Notes: generated by a model not told the origin, from the letters alone. A stretch of DNA of 64,000 nucleotides from Lachnospiraceae bacterium (GCA_910575075.1 CAJTCY010000016.1:1-64000); one strand, 5' to 3'; shown: positions 15,304-24,574, counted from the stretch's first letter. A program made the numbers and translations.

Positions 15304-18300
15304 ATGAAAGGATATTCCAGAAAGAAATTCTGGGGGAGATTTTATTCCTGGGTGCTCGCAGTGGCGCTATTATGTTCCAATCTGGAAACAGCAGTCTTTG
15401 CCCAGGCACGGGAGGGGGATGCGATTTCGATTCGTACGGCGGAAGAACTGGCGAAGATTGGCACAGACAGTAATTATCCTATGAGCGGAGATTATATTTT
15501 GAAAAGCGATATTGATCTGTCCGGCAGCAATTGGACGCCAATGGGGGGATTTTTGGGGAATAAGGGAAGCTGTAATCCGGCAGAAGCGAATGTATTTTCA
15601 GGAACATTTGACGGTCAGGGACATGTGATTTCCGGTCTGACGATCCACTTGGATGAGTCAATCAATGAGGATGGAAAATACGGACAGGCAGGACTATTCA
15701 GTGTGATTGGATCAGATAATGCATCTGACTGTGCAGAGGTAAAAAATCTGATTTTTACAGATGTCAATATTTTTACAGATTTCCCAGATGGTCTTGCAGC
15801 AATCGGAACGCTTGCTGGAGAAGTCAATGGCTATGCAAATATTTCAGGGATTGCCGTGTTGAATGGGGAGTTGAATATTAACCGTTCAGAACGCTGTGAT
15901 ACGGTGGGGGCCGGAGGGATCATCGGTGAGTGCCGTACTTCTGCTGCTATGGGCAATGGAAATATCTCCGTGACAAATTGTTATAATGGTGCAGATGTGC
16001 TGGCAAGCGGGAGCCGAAGCGACCTGATTTATGCGGGAGGTATTCTGGGAAGAGTGGCAAAATCTGCCTGTAAGGAGATTTCTAAATGTGTGAATACGGG
16101 CGCAGTACAGTACCAGGGTTATGATGCTTTTGGAATTGCAGCGGCAGAAAACGGGAATAACGCACTGCTGGCTACTATGAAGGACTGCTATTTTTCAGCA
16201 GATATGGAGCAGCTTACTTCTGGGGGAGCAATATCTGTTCCAGATGCAGAGCTGAAAGCTGGGATTCTCCCAGGAAATTTATCTGATGCAGTCTGGCGTG
16301 CTGAAAAGGGATGTTATCCGGTTCCTTCCTTTTGTTATGAATCCAGCGCAGCAGGCATGATTTATCTGTCAGGATTGTCTTTGGAGTTTGGAGAGGGAGA
16401 AGGGGCTTTAGGCGTCAGAACGGAAATCAGCCTGCCGCAGACGCTGGGAACACAGACTCTGACCTGGAGCAGCAGTGATGAGCTGGCGCTTTCCATTGAA
16501 GGAGAGAAGGCAGTGGCTCATCCTGCAGATATCGGCAGCAATACGTCCGTGATTTTGACAGCGCAGACTTCTATGGGCTATACACGCACTTTTAAAGTGA
16601 CGGTATTGACAGAACGTGTGCAGGAAGCATCCTTTGACCAGGGCTACGCAGAGGTGGGAAAACCGCTTACAGTTTCGGTTTCTAATACAGAAGGAATGGA
16701 TCTGAATTACCAGTGGAACATTGGCGGCAGGGTTACTGACAATACATCTGACAATTACACGCCTGTTCAGGCCGACCTGGAGAAATTTATTACGGTTACC
16801 ATTACTGCGGCGGGCAGCAGCGTGCGCTGGGAACTGACCACCTATTGCAGCGAGCTTCCGGTTGTCTATGTGGAGACAAACGACGGGGCGGCTGTCAACA
16901 GCAACACAGTGGCAAAAGATGCTTTGATAAGAATACAGGGAAATAAAGAATTTAATAATCAGGATACCTGGTATGTAGGAGAGACTACTATCAAAGGCAG
17001 AGGAAATTCTACCTGGAGTTTTGCACAGCAGAATAATCTGAAAAAGCCGTATAAATTAAAACTTTCTGAGAAAGCAAATCTTCTGGGGCTGGGGACTGGC
17101 GCTAACAAACACTGGGTACTTTTGGCAAATGCTATTGACCACACGAACATGCGCAATGAGCTGGCGCATACTTTTGCTAAAAAGATTGGTATGGAGACCA
17201 CTGTGGGAGATACGGGGGTAGTGCTGATCCTAAATGGAGAATATCAGGGAATCTATGAGCTCAGTGAACATGTAAGAGTTGGAAATGCAAGGGTAAACGT
17301 ATTTGAATGGGAAGAGCTGGCTGATGACATTGCAAAAGCAGTCTGCAAAAAGGAAACAGCGCTCGACAAATCTGCTCTGGAGACATTCTTGGAGCAAAAC
17401 TTTGGCTGGATGTCCGGAAGCTTTCAGTACCAGGGAAAAACATATCAGGTTGCAGAGTATTATACAGATCCAATTCCAGATTTTACGGGAGGATTTTTGC
17501 TTGATATGGATTTCAGAAGCACCAATGACCAGTACAAATATATTTCCACATTTCCTACCAATAATGGCATACCTATGTTTTTCCGGGCACCGGAATACGC
17601 GAAGACAAATTCTTCTATGGTGGATTTTGCCCAAAATTACATGAATGCGTATGAAGCAGCGATTGGAAGTATGGATTTTACCACTGATTACAATGGTGTG
17701 AATGTTCATTATACAGATCTCTTTGACATGGATTCATTGCTGCGGTATTGGCTTCTCTGTGAGTATGTCAATAATTGGGATTCCATGAAGAACAGCACAT
17801 ATTTGTACAAAGATCTGGAAGGAAAGGCAAAGATGGGACCTGCCTGGGATTATGACTGGGCTTGGGGAAATATCAACATGTACAGTATGACGGGACCCTT
17901 TGTGTATGATCAGTGGCATACCACTCTTACAGGAATGGATACGAACGCCGGAGGATTTGCAGAACAGGCATATCAGAAACAACAGTGGAACCGTTATCTT
18001 GTGAAAGACCCTTATTTTGTCACAAGAGCATATGAGTATTATAAGAAATATCGTCCGACACTGATGGAAGATATTATGAAAGACGGAGGAGTTATTGATA
18101 CTCTGAAACAGAAATACCAGAAGGCATCCGAAGTAAATGATGATAAATGGTCGTATTCTTATCGTTTATATAGTGGATACGCCTTTGTAAATGGGGCTGC
18201 AACGCATACGGACAGCCAGACCTACCAGGCGGCTGTTGCTTCCCTGAAAACCTTTATCCAGAAACGTATAGAGTGGATGGACCAGCAGTTTACAGATGTG

Positions 18301-20412
18301 GATACCCTGTATGCTTCACTTGGGAACCGTGTTTCAGACGCAGTTTCTGTTACAGCTCCTTCCATTGATACCGATGGCACAATTACAGCCACGGCAAATG
18401 TAACAGATGCGAATGCCAGGTATTTGACGTTTCTCGTAAATGGACAAAAAGTGTTATCTGAAGGCAGCGCCAATATTCCAGTGACAGGCGGTTCTGCCAG
18501 TGTTAAGATTGACAGCAGCATGATGCTTGGAAATATGCTGAATACCATTGAGGTGATTGGCGTAAACAGTTCTGGAAATTATATTTCAGGTCTGATGAAT
18601 TTTACTACTTTTGAGGGACCAGAAGTGAAGCTGGAAGGAAGCGTTAAAGTGATCTCGGACCGGGAGGGTGAGATTTCCTATCCGGGAGATACCCTCAGCG
18701 CTGATGTTACAGTAAGCTCTATCAAGGGGAACTTGACTTACCAGTGGTATGCGGGAGAATTACCTATCAGCGGAGCAGTGAAAGAATCTTATCAATTGAC
18801 AAAAGATCAGATTGGAAAAGTGATCAGCGTTAAGGTAGGAAGTACTGTGGAAGTGGATACTCTTGAAGGGAGTTATAGCGGCAGCATTCATGAGAAACCC
18901 ACAATATTAGAAGGTATCGTTAAGATCTCATCCAGCCGGGAGGGAACAGTTTCTTATCCGGGTGATGAGCTGAAAGCAAAAGTTACAGACGATACCAATA
19001 CAGGAAAACTCAGTTACCAGTGGTATGCAGACGGTGATAAGATTAAAGGAGCATCTAAGAAGTCCTATGTGCTTACTGAGGCTGAAATAGGAAAAAGCAT
19101 TAGCATTAAAGTGACAAGTGACGAACAATCGGGTGAACTTAAGGCAGTTTATGCAGGAACTGTAAGTCAAAATCCGAAGCCAGGAGAAGGAGATGACGAA
19201 CCGTCAGAATTAACCGGAACGGTTACAGTTACTTCCAGCAGAAGCGGAGAAGTTTCTTATCCAGACGATATTTTGACAGTGGAGGTAGCAGAGTGTAACA
19301 ACAGCGGAACACTGAGCTATCAGTGGTATGCAGATGAGACTGCGATTGCCGGGGCAGCGGAGAAATCCTATGTGCTTACGGAGGCAGAGATCGGTAAGAC
19401 CATCAGCGTAAAGGTGGTCAGCGATAAAGAGACGGGAGAACTTACAGGAATTTATTTAGGCGCTATCAGTGAGGATAGCGAGAACAAACCAGGTCCCGGA
19501 GGAGACGGTGATAATCCAGGTCCCGGAGGAGACGAAGAAAAACCAGGTCCTGGAGGAGACGAAGAAAAACCAGGTCCCGGAGGAGACGGTGATAATCCAG
19601 GTCCTGGAGGAGACGAAGAGAAACCGTCAGTATTAATCGGAACGGTTACAGTTACTTCCAGTAGAAGCGGAGAAATTTCTTATCCAGACGATATTTTGAC
19701 TATGAAGGTTACGGAGTGCAACAACAGCGGGATATTGAGCTGTCAGTGGTATGCAGGAGGGATACCAATTACTGGTGCAACGGAAAATTCCTATAAGATA
19801 ACCAACGCTGAAATTGGAAAGAAACTGAGCGTAAGGGTTGTCAGCAATAAAGAAACTGGACAGATTGAGGGAACCTACAGTGGCATTATTAAGGAAAAGG
19901 AGCAGTCGCCAGTGAAGGCTGGAACGATTACACTGTCTGTAAAATCCAAAAAAATGTATGCGTATCAGACGTTTCAGATCAATGCAAAAATCATGCCTGC
20001 AGAAGCGTCACAGAAAGTGATCTATACCAGTGATAACAGGAAAGCAGCAGTTGTATCCAATACTGGAAAAGTAACTGCAAAAGCGCCTGGGAAAGCAAGA
20101 ATTTATGTAAGAGCTGCTGATGGAAGCAATGCGCAGGCGGTGTGTACTGTTACGGTACAGAAACCTGTCATCAAAATTACTGGAAAAACCACTGTAAGGC
20201 TCAGAAAGTCAGTGACACTGACAGCAAAAACTTATGGTTTGAAAGGAAAGATCACCTGGAAACTGGACGCAAAGGGAAAAAAATTAATAAAACTGAAGAA
20301 AGCGGGGAAGAATAAAGTAAAACTGACGGCAGGGAAGAAGAAAGGAACTGCCAGACTGACAATTACTTGTGGGAAAAAGAAAGTACAGAAACTGATCCGT
20401 ATAAAGAAATAA
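15304..20412 (+). CDS. Secreted CotH-domain multidomain protein, 1702 aa
   Basis: A signal peptide ends near residue 35. Residues ~45-345 are a GLUG-like beta-helix region, followed by Ig-like domains to ~520. A CotH domain spans ~521-1000 (TIKGRGNSTWSF, KKPYKLKLSEKANLLGLG, and GPAWDYDWAWGN, the active-site motif of CotH pseudokinases). Four similar ~85-residue Ig-like repeats follow from ~1109 (each with SYPGD..., YQWYA and ISVKV). They are split by a PGPGGDxxx linker. The tail is a Big_2-type Ig domain and a Lys-rich end. CotH of Bacillus phosphorylates spore-coat proteins; here the context suggests a surface adhesin or matrix protein. I start at 15304, since the ATG at 15289 lies before the AAGGAGG site. 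Confidence 0.85.
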   Translation: MKGYSRKKFWGRFYSWVLAVALLCSNLETAVFAQAREGDAISIRTAEELAKIGTDSNYPMSGDYILKSDIDLSGSNWTPMGGFLGNKGSCNPAEANVFSGTFDGQGHVISGLTIHLDESINEDGKYGQAGLFSVIGSDNASDCAEVKNLIFTDVNIFTDFPDGLAAIGTLAGEVNGYANISGIAVLNGELNINRSERCDTVGAGGIIGECRTSAAMGNGNISVTNCYNGADVLASGSRSDLIYAGGILGRVAKSACKEISKCVNTGAVQYQGYDAFGIAAAENGNNALLATMKDCYFSADMEQLTSGGAISVPDAELKAGILPGNLSDAVWRAEKGCYPVPSFCYESSAAGMIYLSGLSLEFGEGEGALGVRTEISLPQTLGTQTLTWSSSDELALSIEGEKAVAHPADIGSNTSVILTAQTSMGYTRTFKVTVLTERVQEASFDQGYAEVGKPLTVSVSNTEGMDLNYQWNIGGRVTDNTSDNYTPVQADLEKFITVTITAAGSSVRWELTTYCSELPVVYVETNDGAAVNSNTVAKDALIRIQGNKEFNNQDTWYVGETTIKGRGNSTWSFAQQNNLKKPYKLKLSEKANLLGLGTGANKHWVLLANAIDHTNMRNELAHTFAKKIGMETTVGDTGVVLILNGEYQGIYELSEHVRVGNARVNVFEWEELADDIAKAVCKKETALDKSALETFLEQNFGWMSGSFQYQGKTYQVAEYYTDPIPDFTGGFLLDMDFRSTNDQYKYISTFPTNNGIPMFFRAPEYAKTNSSMVDFAQNYMNAYEAAIGSMDFTTDYNGVNVHYTDLFDMDSLLRYWLLCEYVNNWDSMKNSTYLYKDLEGKAKMGPAWDYDWAWGNINMYSMTGPFVYDQWHTTLTGMDTNAGGFAEQAYQKQQWNRYLVKDPYFVTRAYEYYKKYRPTLMEDIMKDGGVIDTLKQKYQKASEVNDDKWSYSYRLYSGYAFVNGAATHTDSQTYQAAVASLKTFIQKRIEWMDQQFTDVDTLYASLGNRVSDAVSVTAPSIDTDGTITATANVTDANARYLTFLVNGQKVLSEGSANIPVTGGSASVKIDSSMMLGNMLNTIEVIGVNSSGNYISGLMNFTTFEGPEVKLEGSVKVISDREGEISYPGDTLSADVTVSSIKGNLTYQWYAGELPISGAVKESYQLTKDQIGKVISVKVGSTVEVDTLEGSYSGSIHEKPTILEGIVKISSSREGTVSYPGDELKAKVTDDTNTGKLSYQWYADGDKIKGASKKSYVLTEAEIGKSISIKVTSDEQSGELKAVYAGTVSQNPKPGEGDDEPSELTGTVTVTSSRSGEVSYPDDILTVEVAECNNSGTLSYQWYADETAIAGAAEKSYVLTEAEIGKTISVKVVSDKETGELTGIYLGAISEDSENKPGPGGDGDNPGPGGDEEKPGPGGDEEKPGPGGDGDNPGPGGDEEKPSVLIGTVTVTSSRSGEISYPDDILTMKVTECNNSGILSCQWYAGGIPITGATENSYKITNAEIGKKLSVRVVSNKETGQIEGTYSGIIKEKEQSPVKAGTITLSVKSKKMYAYQTFQINAKIMPAEASQKVIYTSDNRKAAVVSNTGKVTAKAPGKARIYVRAADGSNAQAVCTVTVQKPVIKITGKTTVRLRKSVTLTAKTYGLKGKITWKLDAKGKKLIKLKKAGKNKVKLTAGKKKGTARLTITCGKKKVQKLIRIKK
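19489..19623 (+). repeat. Five tandem 27-bp repeats encoding a Pro/Gly/acidic linker
   Basis: Five in-frame 27-bp units each encode PGPGGDGDN or PGPGGDEEK, in the order GDN, EEK, EEK, GDN, EEK. They sit between the third and fourth Ig-like repeats of the CotH protein. Near-identical units of this kind can change number by slippage and so alter linker length. Confidence 0.9.
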
Positions 20413-20420
20413 AAACAATG

Positions 20421-20458
20421 CAGCCATGGTTACATCATTGCAACCATGGCTGTTTTTT
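20421..20458. terminator. Intrinsic terminator of the CotH-domain gene
   Basis: CAGCCATGGTT (20421-20431) pairs perfectly with AACCATGGCTG (20442-20452), followed by six T. It abuts the stop codon of an opposing gene remnant, and an A-run upstream makes it usable in both directions. Confidence 0.9.
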
Positions 20459-20612
20459 AGCATTCGTGTTTCTTACAAAGCACTTCCTTATAAACACCGA
20501 CTGTCTTTTCCACCATCTTTTCTATTGTGAATTCCTGCATTGCATATTTATAAGCATCCTCTATTCGTTCCTTATATACTTCCAACCCATTTTCATAAAT
20601 GTCAATCTTCAA
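20457..20612 (-). pseudogene. C-terminal remnant of a glycosyltransferase
   Basis: On the minus strand about 52 codons are open, ending YKYAMQEFTIEKMVEKTVGV plus a basic tail. The phrase FTIEKMVEKT-VYKE is typical of the last helix of family 1/4 glycosyltransferases. Upstream codons hit a stop at 20628, and no catalytic part is present. It is most likely the surviving end of a lost glycosyltransferase gene. Confidence 0.55.
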
Positions 20613-20658
20613 TATTATCGAAAAAGCTTATATAGGGTTTGCAAATGGTATTGACGGA

Positions 20659-20682
20659 CCTTTTCTGATAAGCAGAAAAGCC
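20659..20682 (+). terminator. Hairpin before the second toxin-like locus
   Basis: CTTTTCTG and CAGAAAAG form an 8-bp stem around ATAAG within 20660-20681. There is no T-run on the + strand. It may insulate the downstream promoter at 20695. Confidence 0.4.
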
Positions 20683-20694
20683 ATATAAATCAGC

Positions 20695-20723
20695 TTGCTA
20701 CGTGAGAAATGTTGTGCTATATT
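20695..20723 (+). promoter_or_regulatory. Promoter of the second toxin-like ORF
   Basis: TTGCTA (20695-20700) and TATATT (20718-20723) are separated by 17 bp. Transcription would start near 20730, giving a leader of about 90 nt that holds the sequestering hairpins. Confidence 0.6.
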
Positions 20724-20762
20724 GTCGATATGGGAAAACTATAAAACCAAAGGCGGCTTTGT

Positions 20763-20815
20763 CCCTCCTATTTTTTTGAGGGTATAACAGCCCTCCAGAC
20801 GAAAGAAAGGAGGGC
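20763..20815 (+). promoter_or_regulatory. SD-sequestering hairpins upstream of the second toxin-like ORF
   Basis: GCCCTCC (20790-20796) pairs perfectly with GGAGGGC (20809-20815), which is the ribosome binding site itself. An upstream CCCTC (20763-20767) pairs with GAGGG (20778-20782) over a T-rich loop and could also compete for the ribosome binding site. The logic matches the leader of the 28-aa toxin at 2394-2423. Confidence 0.65.
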
Positions 20816-20822
20816 GATAATA

Positions 20823-21017
20823 ATGTATGTTGCATATCAGGATTTCATTCAGATTGGAATACTCATAGTTAGCCTTGCTAATGTGTTCTATCAGATTTAC
20901 AAGGGAAAAAGAAATAGCTGCCACTACTGTAAAGTGGTGAATGATCAAAAGGATGACAGAATACAACCATTTGTTCTCGGAGAAAAAATGGTTGGCGTAA
21001 ACATAAATTTGCGCTAA
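20823..21017 (+). CDS. Putative small membrane toxin of a type I system, 64 aa
   Basis: The ATG at 20823 follows AAGGAGGGC. Residues 1-7 (MYVAYQD) are followed by a hydrophobic span (FIQIGILIVSLANVFYQI) and a basic stretch (YKGKRN), the holin-like toxin pattern. The remaining ~33 residues are polar and may be read-through into a former 3' untranslated region: after YKGKRN the DNA has the worn hairpin CCACT...AGTGG where related loci have their terminator. The ribosome binding site is paired in the predicted leader. I found no clear antisense promoter on the other strand, so this copy may be orphaned. Confidence 0.6.
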   Translation: MYVAYQDFIQIGILIVSLANVFYQIYKGKRNSCHYCKVVNDQKDDRIQPFVLGEKMVGVNINLR

Positions 21018-21057
21018 AATAGGAGAGATGAGATTTTTGGAAAGGAATGAATAAAAA

Positions 21058-21927
21058 ATGAAACTTGGAATTACCATGGAGGGCGGAGCAAGCCGCACGG
21101 TGTTTAGCTGCGGAGTGACAGATGCATTTTTGGAGGAAAATATCATGCCGGATTATTTTATCGGCGTGTCAGCAGGAATCGCCTATGGAGTATCCTACTT
21201 ATCAAAACAAAAGGGCAGAAATCTGACCATTGTTCAGAAATACATGAAGGACAAGCGTTATATGGGGGTCAGGCATTTGCTGAAAAATAAAAACTTTTAT
21301 AATATTCCCTTTGTATTCGGGGAGGTTCCAAATAAACTGGAAGCATTTGATTATCAGGCATTTGCAGATTTTCCCGGTAAGGTAGAAGCCTGTGTTACCA
21401 ATATCCATACTGGAAAACCTGAGTATCTGGAAGTGCCCAGAAGAGATGACCAGTTTGAAGTGCTGGTGGCAAGCTGTGCCCTGCCTATTTTATTTCAGCC
21501 GGTACAGGTGGGCAAACGCTATTATCTGGACGGTGGCTTGTCCGATTCTATTCCCTATCAGCATGCGATCGAAGAAGGCTGCGACAAGAATATTGTCATT
21601 CTCACCAGGGAAAGAGGCTATGTGAAAAAGCCAGAACGTGCTGGGGATATTTCCAGCAGGCTCTATAAAAAATATCCTAAGATCGTGGAGGATATCAAAA
21701 CCAGACCGGAAAAATATAATGCCTGTATGGAAGAATTGATGAAGAAAGAGAAAGCAGGAGAAATTTTTGTGATTGCACCAGAGACTACTTATGGCATCGG
21801 CAGAACGGAATCAGATCCGGATAAATTGACAAAACTCTATGAGGAAGGCTATCAACAGGCGAAAAAGCAGATGGAGGACCTGAAACGCTATCTGGGAATG
21901 GAAATGGAGAGCAGCCAGGCAGAATAA
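21058..21927 (+). CDS. Patatin-like phospholipase, 289 aa
   Basis: Serine hydrolase with a Ser-Asp dyad: the nucleophile Ser lies in GVSAG (residue ~38), the oxyanion hole in the Gly-rich start MEGGASRTVFSCG (residues ~8-20), and the Asp in LDGGLSDSIPY (~157). It would cleave acyl chains from phospholipids; no signal peptide is seen, so it is intracellular. Length fits the single-domain YjjU/RssA-like group. A histidine phosphatase gene follows after 11 bp, indicating an operon. Confidence 0.88.
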   Translation: MKLGITMEGGASRTVFSCGVTDAFLEENIMPDYFIGVSAGIAYGVSYLSKQKGRNLTIVQKYMKDKRYMGVRHLLKNKNFYNIPFVFGEVPNKLEAFDYQAFADFPGKVEACVTNIHTGKPEYLEVPRRDDQFEVLVASCALPILFQPVQVGKRYYLDGGLSDSIPYQHAIEEGCDKNIVILTRERGYVKKPERAGDISSRLYKKYPKIVEDIKTRPEKYNACMEELMKKEKAGEIFVIAPETTYGIGRTESDPDKLTKLYEEGYQQAKKQMEDLKRYLGMEMESSQAE

Positions 21928-21938
21928 GGAGGAATTTT

Positions 21939-22532
21939 GTGAAATGCTATCTGATCCGGCATGGCGCCACACAGGGCAACCAGGAGAGACGGTATGTGGG
22001 CAGTACCGATGAACCAGTACTGCCTGACCAGCTGGAGAAACTTAAAAACCACAGTAAAATGATTTCTCCTGTGGACCATGTATTTACAAGCCCGTATCTG
22101 CGGTGCCGCCAGAGCGGAAAGGCATTGTTTCTGCATTCTGGGACGCTTCCTGAAATCGTATGGGATTTCAGGGAGATGGATTTCGGGGAATTTGAATATA
22201 AGAATTATCAGGAATTAGACGGTAATCCGGAATATCAGAGGTTTATTGACAGCGGAGGGAGCATAGCTTTTCCAGGAGGGGAAGAGCCGGAACGATTTAA
22301 AGAACGCTGCCGCCGTGCATTTCTGTCATGTATCGGCAAAGCCAGAGCGCAGGGATTTGAGACCCTGGGATTTGCCTTGCATGGCGGAACTATCATGGCA
22401 GTGATGGAGGCTTGGTGCGTACCTCATAGAGATTATTTTGCATATCAGGTAAAGAATGGATGTGGTTATGAGGCAGAAGCTGTCTGGCAGCCAGAGCTGA
22501 GGTTACAGATCAAAAGAACAATATCATTATAA
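21939..22532 (+). CDS. Histidine phosphatase family protein, 197 aa
   Basis: The phosphoglycerate mutase-like fold is shown by the RHGAT motif (residues ~7-11, catalytic His) and by LHGGTIMAV (~150, second His). DFGEFEYKNYQEL is the central acidic region shared with CobC/alpha-ribazole phosphatases. The substrate is undetermined. It starts GTG at 21939 after AAGGAGG, directly following the patatin gene. It overlaps the convergent GNAT gene by 6 bp. Confidence 0.85.
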   Translation: MKCYLIRHGATQGNQERRYVGSTDEPVLPDQLEKLKNHSKMISPVDHVFTSPYLRCRQSGKALFLHSGTLPEIVWDFREMDFGEFEYKNYQELDGNPEYQRFIDSGGSIAFPGGEEPERFKERCRRAFLSCIGKARAQGFETLGFALHGGTIMAVMEAWCVPHRDYFAYQVKNGCGYEAEAVWQPELRLQIKRTISL

Positions 22533-23009
22533 GTCCAGCCTCATAAAAATAGAATTGTCCATCGGGCTGTCGTTATAGCAATCGGTCTCATAAAAACCGA
22601 ATTTTTGATATATTTTAATTGCGCTTTTCAGAAATGGCAGTGTATCCAGCAGCATATGAGAATAACCGATTGCCTTTGCGTCCTGGATAATCTGCGCAAT
22701 CAATAGGTTTCCGATAGACTTTCCACGAAACTCTGGTCTGACATAGAGACGTTTCATCTCACAGTTTTGTTCATTTATTTTTCGTAAGCCGATACAGCCT
22801 GCCAGTTTGTCCTTATCATAAGCCAGATACAGCCTGCCAAAAGGCATACCGTATTTTTCTTCTAAATGTTCAATTTCTTTCTCATAATTTTGGATATCAA
22901 GATATTGCTGAAAGGTACTATCATTGGCAATCAGCATATCGGTGTATTCTGAAAACAGTGCTGCTGTTTCCAGCGGATAAGCATAAGCAGGAATTATTTT
23001 TATGTCCAT
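22527..23009 (-). CDS. GNAT-family N-acetyltransferase, 160 aa
   Basis: Transfers an acetyl group from acetyl-CoA to an amine. The acetyl-CoA binding motif A is seen as MKRLYVRPEFRGKSIGNLLI (residues ~84-103), followed by AKAIGYSHMLLDTLPFLKSA, then IKIYQKFGFYET. This layout matches small-molecule GNATs of the YjgM/PhnO sort. The substrate is unknown. A half copy of the mobile element (23041) lies just upstream. Confidence 0.88.
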   Translation of the reverse strand: MDIKIIPAYAYPLETAALFSEYTDMLIANDSTFQQYLDIQNYEKEIEHLEEKYGMPFGRLYLAYDKDKLAGCIGLRKINEQNCEMKRLYVRPEFRGKSIGNLLIAQIIQDAKAIGYSHMLLDTLPFLKSAIKIYQKFGFYETDCYNDSPMDNSIFMRLDL

Positions 23010-23040
23010 AAACCTCTTTCCTCTCTTTGGAATATGATTT

Positions 23041-23219
23041 TAGGTAATTGCGAAACTCAGTAGTTTTTTGGATTTCATATACAATTCAATGAATTTTAGG
23101 AGAAATATTTTATCATATAAACGCTAAGAAATGCATGTTAGCCCATGGAAACGTACTCCAGAGCATCCCTTTATGTCAAAAAACTGACATTATTAAGGAA
23201 AAAACACAAAAATCATAGT
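23041..23219. mobile_element. MITE-like element, copy D (half element)
   Basis: It begins TAGGTAATTGCGAAAC and follows the reverse complement of copy A's right half closely, including the hairpin ATGTCAAAAAACTGACAT (23173-23190). Homology stops near 23219, and the second terminal repeat is missing. Two overlapping TATAAT hexamers (23219-23230) follow at the break, ahead of the gene at 23263. Confidence 0.8.
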
Positions 23220-23262
23220 ATAATTATAATGCCTGAGGACGCAAAAAGCAAGGAGGACAATT

Positions 23263-23808
23263 ATGAAAAAAGCCGCTGCAATTGGAAATGTTATGTTTAT
23301 TTATCTGGCAGCATTATTGCCAGTGCTTTTGTTTTCAAATGGAAAAAGCAGATTTGTTTCTTTTCTATGGGAAAAAATCTTTTCTAACAATATATTTATT
23401 CCGTTGCTTTTGTTCTTAATATTTGGCGCTGTGATGTATATCATTAATATGTTGCTGTTTTTGCAGGCAAGGAGGGGGAGGTGGAACGCACTGGAACTTG
23501 CCAGAATAAATATGATTGCAAAGCTCGTTCAAATTCCGGCTTACCTGTTTATTTTTATTGTGGGATTGTTCTGTATGGTAATGATATTTACCATAGGCGT
23601 TAGCGCTGTTTTCTTGCTGTTGGATGTGTTAAGCGTAGGAATGACAGGAGTGTATGCTCTGGCAGTATTTTATCAGTTAAGAAAAGAGCAGTTTATTTCT
23701 GCAAAAATGCAGATCGTCTACTCCCTGATATCTTTTGTCTTTTGTGTAGATGTAATTACTTCTGTTAGGGGGTATCAGCTTTGTGCGCGTGCAGGGCAGG
23801 AATCATAG
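23263..23808 (+). CDS. Integral membrane protein of unknown function, 181 aa
   Basis: Four hydrophobic spans are visible (about residues 8-25, 42-66, 83-122 as a long or double span, and 140-165). There are no conserved motifs I recognise. AAGGAGG precedes the ATG. It stands alone between the half MITE and the Crp/Fnr gene, so its promoter region is mobile-element derived or adjacent. Confidence 0.7.
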   Translation: MKKAAAIGNVMFIYLAALLPVLLFSNGKSRFVSFLWEKIFSNNIFIPLLLFLIFGAVMYIINMLLFLQARRGRWNALELARINMIAKLVQIPAYLFIFIVGLFCMVMIFTIGVSAVFLLLDVLSVGMTGVYALAVFYQLRKEQFISAKMQIVYSLISFVFCVDVITSVRGYQLCARAGQES

Positions 23809-23882
23809 AAAAGAAGTTCTGGTAGTTTTGAATAAGCTTTGTACGAAGCAGAATGAGCCTTTTTGGATGGAAGGAGACGGTA

Positions 23883-24557
23883 ATGTCAGAGACGATGTTT
23901 GCATCTGCTTATAAAGAAATCTTTCCCTTCTGGGAAAAAATATCAGAAACGGACAGAGAATATATCTGTCAAAATTCTTATGTGTTTACATATTCCAAGG
24001 GGGAAAATATCCACGATGGCAGTGAATGTTCAGGGGTGATTCTGGTACGTTCGGGAAGCCTCCGGCTTTCTATGATGTCAGATGAGGGGAAGGATATCAC
24101 ACTTTACCGTTTACACAAAGGTGATCTGTGCATGCTGTCTGCCTCCTGCGTGCTGGATGCCATTACATTTGATGTATTTGTGGATGTGGAAGAGGAGAGT
24201 GAATGCTTTGTAATAAGCGGAGCCGCTTTTGCAGCAGTTTCAGAGCGAAATCCAGATATCCGCATATTTGCGCTGGAAACAGCAGTCAGCCGTTTTTCTG
24301 ATGTGATGTGGGTGATGCAGCAAATCCTTTTTATGAGTATGGATAAGCGTCTGGCAATTTTCCTGTCCGATGAATCAGCACGGACCGGTTCAGATACCAT
24401 TCCCTTGACACATGGGCAGATAGCCCGGTATATGGGATCTGCCCGGGAAGTTGTGTCCAGAATGCTGAAATATTTTGCCAATGAAGGGATTGTGGAGGTA
24501 AGCAGAGGCGGTGTTACCATTCTTGACAAGAAACGTCTCCGCAAATTGGCCCTCTAG
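23883..24557 (+). CDS. Crp/Fnr-family transcriptional regulator, 224 aa
   Basis: The N-terminal cyclic-nucleotide-binding-like jelly roll covers residues ~10-130 (SGVILVRSGSLRLSM, ITLYRLHKGDLCMLSASCVL). The C-terminal winged helix covers ~150-224, with the recognition region GQIARYMGSAREVVSRMLKY. Cys residues are scattered rather than in an Fnr-type N-terminal cluster, so iron-sulfur oxygen sensing is not indicated. This fits the redox/YeiL-like Crp regulators often near thioredoxin genes; here trxA is convergent 18 bp away. I start at 23883 (MSETMFASAY) because AAGGAGA precedes it. Confidence 0.88.
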   Translation: MSETMFASAYKEIFPFWEKISETDREYICQNSYVFTYSKGENIHDGSECSGVILVRSGSLRLSMMSDEGKDITLYRLHKGDLCMLSASCVLDAITFDVFVDVEEESECFVISGAAFAAVSERNPDIRIFALETAVSRFSDVMWVMQQILFMSMDKRLAIFLSDESARTGSDTIPLTHGQIARYMGSAREVVSRMLKYFANEGIVEVSRGGVTILDKKRLRKLAL

Positions 24558-24574
24558 CAGAATTCTCAAACTTA

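Noticed and set aside
17230-17709. 159-codon ORF on the minus strand inside the CotH gene
   Set aside because: Shadow of the CotH coding frame; no ribosome site.
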